DNA from: a virus
Length of the DNA stretch: 25,993 bases
Strand: one strand, 5' to 3'
Virus record (IMG/VR): IMGVR_UViG_3300045003_000017
Location: 1 to 25,993 of that record
Shown here in pieces: positions 20,245 to 25,993 of the stretch. Positions within the stretch are counted from its first letter, which is position 1, and each line of letters starts with the position of its first letter. The notes under the pieces are model-generated. The model was not told where the DNA came from. It worked only from the letters and a program-made list of their open reading frames with translations, and searched no databases. Made by a program: the position numbers and the translations under genes.

Positions 20245-22315
20245 TCACGTTCCCCTGCGGGAGTGGTTGAGGAACGATCTGACCGGTGTGCGGAGAAACC
20301 TGACCCGGCTGCGCGGGTTGAGTCATCGGCTGCTGAATCGCCATGAAGTGATCGGCGAGCGTGCGCCGATTCTGGTGATGCTCCTTCATGCTCTCGACTA
20401 CTATCTTCGTTCGGTTGTTTTGCTCGGCGATCTTCAGCTTGTTCTCGCCCGAGCGCTCCGCCATCTTCATCATCTGCATCTTCATCATCTGAAGCTGCTG
20501 CATGAGCTGGACCTTTTCCGGGTCCTCGACGCTGAAGAAGCGCCGGCCGTCCTGGTAGCCAAGGTGACCGAATATCTCCTTGCCGACCTCGTTGGTGTTG
20601 AGACCCGGGATGCCCATCTTCACGATGTTCGCGTAGGCCTGTGTGCCCATGATGAGCTTTTGGACCTTCGTCATCGGATCGGTTGCGCCCATGCCGACGT
20701 TGACCTTGAGCGTCAACTCCTCGTTCAGCAACTCGTCGGTCATCTGGTTGATGCCGTACTTCTGGAAGAGCTGGGCGCGCTCGGCGGCGATCGACATCAC
20801 GACCTCGTCGGTCTCGTAGTGCTGCTCGAGCTTCACCAGTTGCCGCAGCACCGGCTCGAGGAATGTCCATACGTACGTGAGCAGGCCATATTCGGTGAGC
20901 GTGCTGGCGGCGCCCTTGAGCATCGCCATGCCGCCCACCGTTTCCTGAAGCTTGGCGTTTTGCTGGATCGTCGCCGGCGAAAAGTTGCCCACCAACTCAT
21001 CAAAATCGACGTTCAGGCGGTCCTGCTCCTGATAACTCGACGCCGTGACGTCCGCCCAGTTGATTTCCTTGACGTCCGTTTCCGGGTTGTCGACCAGCGT
21101 GACAGCGCCTGGCACATTACGCACGATCGACGCGAGATCCGCATTGGTGCCTCGCTTGACGAACCAGCGCTTATTCAGCACGAATTTCACGTTATCGAGC
21201 CGCTGGTTGGCGATCTCGTTCGCCTCTTGCTGCAATCCGTCGGCCAGTTCGGGAACCGACGACGGCATGACCTTGTGCGTCTCGATAATGAAGCTGCCGA
21301 GCACATATGGACGCATGCCGTGAAAGACGTGCTCGTTGAGCGGTCTTGGCTCGGACAGCAACGCCTGCGTGCCGAGCGTATAGAACTCCCAATCCTCGCC
21401 TTCGTACCGATGGATGTGGCGAAACACCCAGGCTATCTCGTAGTCGCTCACGGCCTTCTTGTCGGCCGATTGCGGGTCTTGCCGGCCCGGCTGGCGCGAC
21501 ATGCGCGTGGAGTCGACCTTGTTCTCCGATGCCTGGAGGATGATGTCGTCGCCGTACTCGCGCCATTCCGGTTTGCCGGTCTTCTTGTCCGGCGTGGCCA
21601 TCTTCGTCTTGATGTCGCCGACGAACATCGGAATGAGGTGGATGACGTACGGACTCGACCCAATCGGGTCCATCCAGTCGGCGGCCGGGTCGAATCGAAT
21701 GTTTTCGATCGGCACGAGGTCGGCAGCGGGCTTGTCGGCGATTACCTCGCCTCGTCCGTTCTCTTGATACTTCCAATGCACGTGCGCGCACACCGACCCC
21801 TGCGTCTGTGCGTCCTGAATGCCGCCCTGCACGAACTTAAACCAGTTGATACCGCCGTCCGTTGTGAGGCGATACTGAATCAGTTCCTTCATGACCGCAG
21901 CGGACGCCTGCTGTTGCGGGTTCGACTGATTCATCGGAGAGACCGAAAGCAGATCCATATTCGAAAAAAAAGCCGCGGCAGAGGCGGCTTCGTTCTTTCG
22001 GATAATGGTCCGAGTCTTCGGTCGGTAAATCCGAGATCTCTTATCGAAGAGCGGCGAGTTGTACTTCGAATCGAGCGAATGCTGGTTGTAGAACGCCCGG
22101 ATCGAGTCCTCCCAGCGCTTGCGGTAATTCGAGTCGACGTAGGTCGTCGAGAAGAAATACGCCTCGCGCGCCTTCTTCATCCACTGATGCTCATCGAGCC
22201 CTCGCGCACCGATGTCCTGATCTGAATCGACGCCGATCTCTCCAAGCGGAACGTCGCTTTGATTCTGCTCGGGAGCGTGAATGTGCGGCTGCTCGGGGCG
22301 TTGCAGGACCGTCAT
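20237..22315 (-). CDS. Portal protein
   Basis: A 692-residue protein. The N-terminal region WMKKAREAYFFSTTYVDSNY, then RKRWEDSIRAFYNQHSLDSK, is typical of large podoviral portals. The middle carries the clip/wing-like parts with RFDPAADWMDPIGSSPYVIH, and the stem region includes LADGLQQEANEIANQRLDNV. Residues about 590-660 are a Met/Gln/Lys-rich coiled coil (QLMQQLQMMKMQMMKMAER), matching the barrel helix of P22-like portals, followed by a Pro/Gln tail. Size and context (scaffold and coat follow) agree. It forms the dodecameric ring through which DNA is packaged and ejected. A terminator-like hairpin lies inside its gene at codons 109-118. Confidence 0.9.
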   Translation of the reverse strand: MTVLQRPEQPHIHAPEQNQSDVPLGEIGVDSDQDIGARGLDEHQWMKKAREAYFFSTTYVDSNYRKRWEDSIRAFYNQHSLDSKYNSPLFDKRSRIYRPKTRTIIRKNEAASAAAFFSNMDLLSVSPMNQSNPQQQASAAVMKELIQYRLTTDGGINWFKFVQGGIQDAQTQGSVCAHVHWKYQENGRGEVIADKPAADLVPIENIRFDPAADWMDPIGSSPYVIHLIPMFVGDIKTKMATPDKKTGKPEWREYGDDIILQASENKVDSTRMSRQPGRQDPQSADKKAVSDYEIAWVFRHIHRYEGEDWEFYTLGTQALLSEPRPLNEHVFHGMRPYVLGSFIIETHKVMPSSVPELADGLQQEANEIANQRLDNVKFVLNKRWFVKRGTNADLASIVRNVPGAVTLVDNPETDVKEINWADVTASSYQEQDRLNVDFDELVGNFSPATIQQNAKLQETVGGMAMLKGAASTLTEYGLLTYVWTFLEPVLRQLVKLEQHYETDEVVMSIAAERAQLFQKYGINQMTDELLNEELTLKVNVGMGATDPMTKVQKLIMGTQAYANIVKMGIPGLNTNEVGKEIFGHLGYQDGRRFFSVEDPEKVQLMQQLQMMKMQMMKMAERSGENKLKIAEQNNRTKIVVESMKEHHQNRRTLADHFMAIQQPMTQPAQPGQVSPHTGQIVPQPLPQGNVNV
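21964..21990 (-). terminator. Terminator-like hairpin and T8 tract inside portal gene
   Basis: On the minus strand AAGCCGC-CTCTGCC-GCGGCTT is a perfect seven-bp stem with a seven-base loop, and its 3' arm runs into a tract of eight T residues in total. In frame it encodes EAASAAAFFS (about residues 109-118). It has the form of an intrinsic terminator within a coding region; active translation would normally suppress it. It could also be a transcriptional slippage site. Confidence 0.55.
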
Positions 22316-22602
22316 TTATCTTCCCCGTCGAGCCATTTTGAGATACCCATTTGCTGGCAGTAAAGATCCGGGCTCGCCATGTGATACAGGTCGCCCATTT
22401 CGTGCTTCAGCATATGGATTGCCGCGATATAAAGAGGATTTAGCGACTTCAAGCAGCTTTCTTCGTACGCTGGCGTGGCTTCGTGGGTTTCCTTGATGGA
22501 ATCCCAATCCATCGGAGGAAGACCATCATGAGCCGGGTTGTCATCAATCTCGACAAGCTCAATGACGTTGCTTTCAGGGACTCTCTTCGAAAAAAGGCTC
22601 AC
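22312..22602 (-). CDS. Small hypothetical protein upstream of portal (96 aa)
   Basis: The start is a GTG at 22602 overlapping the preceding TGA (GTGA), with AGGGGGG about seven bases upstream. The protein is acidic, with a C-terminal half of helices containing Cys, Met, His and Tyr (KSLNPLYIAAIHMLKHEMGD). It overlaps the portal start by four bases. Function unknown; possibly a small head-assembly factor. Confidence 0.68.
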   Translation of the reverse strand: MSLFSKRVPESNVIELVEIDDNPAHDGLPPMDWDSIKETHEATPAYEESCLKSLNPLYIAAIHMLKHEMGDLYHMASPDLYCQQMGISKWLDGEDK

Positions 22603-22949
22603 AGCGGATCCCCCCTGAAGAAGCGCGGATCGGCGCCCTCTAGCTGCTCTGGCAAGCTACCGTCCCACTTACCATGACGCGGCATGCCGAGACGCTCCAG
22701 GAATTCACCGCCGCCGCGCATGGCAAGTTCTCGCAGCGTTGTCGGACTCGTGATATCGCCCTGGTTGATGAAGTACGCGTACTGGCCAAACGTGGTCGAG
22801 TACAGCAGCGAGATCCACACCGAGCCGTCCTGGCAATTCACTACCCACGGATGACCGGGGTACATCTTCGAGAGCATGTCGCCGACGTCTTTGGCGCGCT
22901 CCATGTCCTGAACGCCGTCCCAGTCTGAAACGATGATTTCGTGGTCCAT
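22599..22949 (-). CDS. Hypothetical protein (116 aa)
   Basis: The start at 22949 (MDHEIIVSDWDGVQDMERAK) shares one base with the preceding stop (TAATG), so it is coupled; the longer in-frame reading to 23105 is Arg-rich shadow of the tail gene. The product looks like a small alpha/beta domain: strand EIIVSDW, helix AKDVGDMLSKMYP, strand PWVVNCQDGSVWISLLY, then TTFGQYAYFINQGDI. No catalytic motif recognised. It sits between tail fibre and portal genes. Confidence 0.7.
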   Translation of the reverse strand: MDHEIIVSDWDGVQDMERAKDVGDMLSKMYPGHPWVVNCQDGSVWISLLYSTTFGQYAYFINQGDITSPTTLRELAMRGGGEFLERLGMPRHGKWDGSLPEQLEGADPRFFRGDPL

Positions 22950-24181
22950 TAGAGGAACTCGTAAATGATGACAATGCCGCCCGCAGAAGAGGCTCCCGCC
23001 TTGGCCACCATGGCGTTGGTGCCGTTGTAGTTCACCGCCCCTCCGCCTCCCGAGCCGTATCCGGCGCCTACGTGCCCGCCGACGTTGCCGCTTCCTTGGC
23101 TCCAATAATCGGCCTGACCTCCGGCTCCGAGCGGACTACTGCCCCCCTGTCCGCCGATAGTGAACGAGGATCCGGTTATCCCGAACCCGCCAGCCTCACC
23201 CCATGACGAGGCCAGCGTGGTAAGGGTTGATGAGAACGTGGTCGGCATTGAGGCCGGAGGAACGGCCCCTAGCCCATTGGATGCCAATCCTCCAGGACCG
23301 CCGCCAAGAGTGAAATAGCTGCCAAACTGGGTGTTTCCTCCGGAGTTTCCGTTTCCACCGCTCACACCGGCCGCCGGCCCGGAAACAGTGACCGTGGTGC
23401 CGGCGTACCCCTGCAAACCAGACGGGATGAGGAACTTTCCATACACGCCCGCCGAGCCGCCGCTACCGCCCGAGGTGAAGGTATTGGCAGCCGTACACCC
23501 GCCACCCGCACCACCCGCACCGACCGCCTCGATGATCGCCTTAGTCGCGCCCGGCGTCGGCGTATAGGTGCCGCTGGACGTGAAGACCTGAACATTGAGC
23601 AGCGACAGATAAGACGGGTTCGTCGGGTTCAGGATGGAGTACGAAACCGACGTCAGACCGGAATCCAGTGACCCAGCATCCCATGCCACTGTCACGGTGG
23701 TGTTGGGGCTCGAAAACGACGAGGCCGTGATCGTTCCGTAGACCGTGCCAGCGGAGACGCTCGCCGACACCCGGCGATTCACCGAAAATGTGGTCGTCTG
23801 GTTTCCGGGAACGGTGAATTGCGTGCCGCTCACATAAGTCGGGGTCGAGCCGGAAATCACCCACTCCCCCTGCGACGCCCCGCTCGTATCGTTGATGCCG
23901 CTCACGTTATCGAACGTACCGTTCGAGAGCGTATTGCCATTGGCATCGGTGACGATGAACTTGTACTGCTGCCCTTGTTGCAGCCATATTTCCTGAGGCG
24001 CGCGACCAGCCGGGTCAAGGACGATCGGATTCGAATTCGGAACGGATAGCGATGAGGTCGTGTACGTCGCGGCGGGTGTCGTCGTACCGGCGATGTATGT
24101 GTTGATCTTGCCGCCCGCCAATACGACGCCCTGATCGGTGAACCATTGGCCCATGCCGATCGGAGAAAGAAATCCAGCCAT
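22949..24181 (-). CDS. Tail fibre / tailspike protein with Gly-rich C-terminal domain (410 aa)
   Basis: The N-terminus (residues about 10-95: DQGVVLAGGKINTYIAGTTT, VLDPAGRA, YKFIVTDANGNTL) matches the virion-anchoring domain of many podoviral tail fibres and spikes. A beta-rich middle follows (about 100-190). From FTSSGTYTPTPG (about 200-211) the protein becomes a Gly-rich domain ending SAGGIVIIYEFL, typical of fibre tips that bind host glycans. The start at 24181 has AAGGTTG upstream. The next gene shares this C-terminal domain. It is probably a receptor-binding protein. Confidence 0.85.
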   Translation of the reverse strand: MAGFLSPIGMGQWFTDQGVVLAGGKINTYIAGTTTPAATYTTSSLSVPNSNPIVLDPAGRAPQEIWLQQGQQYKFIVTDANGNTLSNGTFDNVSGINDTSGASQGEWVISGSTPTYVSGTQFTVPGNQTTTFSVNRRVSASVSAGTVYGTITASSFSSPNTTVTVAWDAGSLDSGLTSVSYSILNPTNPSYLSLLNVQVFTSSGTYTPTPGATKAIIEAVGAGGAGGGCTAANTFTSGGSGGSAGVYGKFLIPSGLQGYAGTTVTVSGPAAGVSGGNGNSGGNTQFGSYFTLGGGPGGLASNGLGAVPPASMPTTFSSTLTTLASSWGEAGGFGITGSSFTIGGQGGSSPLGAGGQADYWSQGSGNVGGHVGAGYGSGGGGAVNYNGTNAMVAKAGASSAGGIVIIYEFL

Positions 24182-24184
24182 GAA

Positions 24185-24379
24185 TCAACCTTGAATAATT
24201 GGAGGTTGCGGAGGCGCGCTAAATACTCCGTTCGAGTAGGTCGAACCTATTCCGACATACGCCCCTTCCGGAATGACCACAGCAGAACTCCCTGCAGGAG
24301 CTTGCCATTGCTCTTGCCCATCCCACAGGACTATGTTTTTAACCACGCCGTTTTCGACAATCGCGTAAATGCTCATCAT
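24185..24379 (-). CDS. Small tail-fibre-associated protein (64 aa)
   Basis: The start at 24379 (MMSIYAIVENGVVKNIVLWD) overlaps the preceding stop (ATGA). The pattern 'YAIVENGVVKNIVLWDG ... PEGAYVGIGSTYSNGVFSAP' is one I know from small proteins encoded beside phage tail fibres, including short fibre-assembly proteins. It is beta-rich and Pro-rich at the end. It lies between the two Gly-rich fibre genes. Likely a fibre chaperone or minor fibre part. Confidence 0.75.
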   Translation of the reverse strand: MMSIYAIVENGVVKNIVLWDGQEQWQAPAGSSAVVIPEGAYVGIGSTYSNGVFSAPPQPPIIQG

Positions 24380-25815
24380 GCGTACTCGAAAATGATGCAC
24401 ACTCCAGCGGCACCCGCGCCGCCCGTCAAGGCGGCTTGGCTTGCGAAGTTTCCAGTTCCGCCGCCGCCGCTACCAAACCCAACTGCCGACCCGCCTGTAG
24501 CTTGAAACGAAGAAACCCCGCCGCCGCCGAATTGAGAAGGCGCCCCATTGCCGACGTTGCCGATGTTTCCAGTGATGACCATGCCAGTCACACCAGGATT
24601 CCCGGCAGCATTAACTAATGTCGCTCCTGATCCTTGAGCACCGGCAGCACCACCTCCTGACGCACCCGATGAACTCGTGGCTATGGCTGCATTAATCGGA
24701 CCTCCGCCGCCGCCAGGCGCGGTGATGATAGCCCCGAAACTAGATTGACCTCCGTTGCCTCCAGCTGCTCCTGATGCCCCAACCCCTCCTGCGCCAATTG
24801 TTACGGTCTGGCTTGAAACGGACGTGATGCGAGAGATTGCGAAAGCACCGCTTCCGCCTCCTCCTCCGCAAGACTGCTGCGATGCGCCGGTAGAAACAGC
24901 ACCACCGCCAGCGCCACCACCGCCCATGAGATAGACGACGATGCTATTCGTACCTGATGTTGGTGTGTAAGTACCGCTCGACGTAAAGCGCTGGACGTTG
25001 ATGAGCGCGCCAGTCGGATTTCCAAAGATCGGATCCGAACTCGCACCCTGACTGATCAGCGCAAGACCGCTCGTCGCGTTCGGACCAACCGTCGCGACGT
25101 TGCCGGTTCCCTCACCGAGCATGACGCCGTGTGCCGTGATCGAGGTAAGACCCGTTCCTCCGTTTGCAGCATTCAGCGTCCCCCAGTTCGGATCGGCTGA
25201 AGCGCCACCACTCAAAAGAGGCTGTCCTGACGTGCCTGCGCTAGTTGCCGCGATACCTGATGCGCCCTCGCCAATCAGAACGCCATGCGCGGTAAGCGTC
25301 GTTTGACCAGTACCACCGCTGCCAACCGAAATCGCTGTCGTTGTATCGACTGTCGTGAAATGACCGGCGTTGCGCGTCGTCGAACCAATCGTGCCATTCA
25401 AACCGCCAGAGGTAGAGCTCAACGATGTGAACGTGCCCGCAACTGGCGTCGTGCCACCAACGACAGCATTATCGATGGTGCCGCCCGTGATCGTGGGATT
25501 GTTGCCCCATGCCGGGTCAGCGCCAGTAACGCCTAGAAGCATTTGCCCGGTAGTACCTGGCCCGACCTGATTGATTGCCGCAGTTCCTTCTCCAACGAGA
25601 ACAGCGTGGGATGTCAGCGTCGCCCGCCCCGTGCCTCCACTGGCGACATTCGCAGTACTAGCCCCGCTCGTTGCAACATACGACGTGATAGTGTTAAGAG
25701 TCGCCTTGACCGTGCTAGCGCCTTGGTCCATGACGAAGTTTTCGGTTCCTGCAAGCGTGCCGGCGGCTGGCAGATTTGATATGGTCGAATCGCCATTCGG
25801 GTTTGATGCGCCCAT
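24376..25815 (-). CDS. Tail fibre protein with triplicated repeat and Gly-rich tip (479 aa)
   Basis: Three imperfect repeats of 46-48 residues (about 59-104, 166-212, 218-265) each start S/NGGTG, contain T/SxHxVxLGEG, and end near DP-WG or DP-FG. Between repeats 1 and 2 are GGTTPVAGTFTSLSS and GSTTRNAGHFTTV, common fibre-shaft motifs. The C-terminal 200 residues repeat the layout of the neighbouring fibre: QRFTSSGTYTPTSG, a Gly/Ala/Ser-rich domain and AAGVCIIFEYA. The start at 25815 has only a weak ribosome site. It is probably a trimeric fibre with a glycine-rich host-binding tip. Confidence 0.83.
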   Translation of the reverse strand: MGASNPNGDSTISNLPAAGTLAGTENFVMDQGASTVKATLNTITSYVATSGASTANVASGGTGRATLTSHAVLVGEGTAAINQVGPGTTGQMLLGVTGADPAWGNNPTITGGTIDNAVVGGTTPVAGTFTSLSSTSGGLNGTIGSTTRNAGHFTTVDTTTAISVGSGGTGQTTLTAHGVLIGEGASGIAATSAGTSGQPLLSGGASADPNWGTLNAANGGTGLTSITAHGVMLGEGTGNVATVGPNATSGLALISQGASSDPIFGNPTGALINVQRFTSSGTYTPTSGTNSIVVYLMGGGGAGGGAVSTGASQQSCGGGGGSGAFAISRITSVSSQTVTIGAGGVGASGAAGGNGGQSSFGAIITAPGGGGGPINAAIATSSSGASGGGAAGAQGSGATLVNAAGNPGVTGMVITGNIGNVGNGAPSQFGGGGVSSFQATGGSAVGFGSGGGGTGNFASQAALTGGAGAAGVCIIFEYA

Positions 25816-25818
25816 TGG

Positions 25819-25993
25819 TTATTGTTCCAGTCGGATTTTCCCGCCCTTCTGCGAAATTAGATGCGCAGGAGCGTCGCCGTAGCGGTTTTGAAGAATGATG
25901 GAATCAAGGATCGTCGTCCCTGAGGCGTAGATGCCGGTCGTGTATCGGTCCGTGCTGTCGAACTTTCGACCGTTGCTCATCTCGTAGGCGACG
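25819..25993 (-). CDS. 3' end of a gene running off the window
   Basis: The minus-strand frame ending in TAA at 25819-25821 is open to the window edge; only the last 57 complete codons are visible. The residues include KFDSTDRYTTGIYASGTTIL, YGDAPAH and end GGKIRLEQ. Three bases separate its stop from the next ATG, so it belongs to the same transcript. The beta-rich style fits a tail protein, but no family can be named from this fragment. Confidence 0.6.
   Translation of the reverse strand, partial: VAYEMSNGRKFDSTDRYTTGIYASGTTILDSIILQNRYGDAPAHLISQKGGKIRLEQ

Noticed and set aside
20165-22225. 686-residue open frame antisense to the portal gene
   Set aside because: It is exactly opposite a well-supported portal gene, is Leu/Arg/Val/His-rich as expected from antisense reading of GC-rich codons, and has no matching ribosome site or domain.
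22949-25815. Diversity-generating retroelement acting on the tail fibres
   Set aside because: Podoviruses with this kind of fibre can carry one, but no reverse transcriptase frame and no template/variable repeat pair is visible in the window.
1-25993. CRISPR array, tRNA or rRNA genes, insertion sequences
   Set aside because: No regularly spaced repeats, no tRNA-like cloverleaf sequence that I could find by eye, and no transposase frame; a tRNA search program would be more sensitive.

Overview
The window reads as part of a temperate, short-tailed (podovirus-like) bacteriophage genome, or an excised or episomal prophage, of a GC-rich proteobacterium. A Burkholderiaceae host (Burkholderia, Paraburkholderia or Ralstonia type) is my inference from base composition and from the style of the small accessory proteins; no host gene, rRNA or tRNA is visible. 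The virion genes follow a P22-like logic: portal, scaffold, coat, gp4-like and gp10-like neck proteins, then three large internal/ejection proteins. The large terminase subunit is not in the window.

Layout. (1) Positions 2-3818, plus strand: a tightly coupled operon of accessory genes, most overlapping by 1-23 bases, leading into an excisionase-like gene and a tyrosine integrase. (2) Positions 3819-4218: an 18-bp-stem hairpin over the integrase stop codon, a short non-coding stretch with a perfect 10-bp inverted repeat that is the natural place for attP, and a 59-residue lipoprotein gene. (3) Positions 4219-5411, minus strand: lysis cassette with a two-segment holin, a small unknown protein, a GH24-type lysozyme and a three-TM holin-like protein. 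(4) Positions 5408-15967, minus strand: ejection proteins and neck proteins, interspersed with three enzymes that are not standard virion parts: a PurD-like ATP-grasp ligase, a GNAT-fold acetyltransferase and a fused SAM methyltransferase/GT9 glycosyltransferase. (5) Positions 15970-22315: a Sec-exported fibre-like protein, small head-region proteins, coat, scaffold and portal. (6) Positions 22312-25993: two small proteins and two tandem glycine-rich tail fibre proteins with a small partner gene, then the end of a gene running off the window.

The whole minus-strand block is close packed (ATGA/GTGA overlaps or gaps below about 85 bases) and looks like one late transcript running from beyond the right edge to the hairpin at 3805-3847. 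Two further terminator-like hairpins lie inside that transcript, one inside the portal gene and one between head and tail genes, which suggests either attenuation or a Q-like antitermination system.

The most interesting content is the enzyme set embedded in the late operon (PurD-like ligase, GNAT, methyltransferase-GT9 fusion). Their co-location suggests a modification pathway acting on virion protein, DNA, a nucleotide or the host surface. The substrate cannot be read from the sequence.
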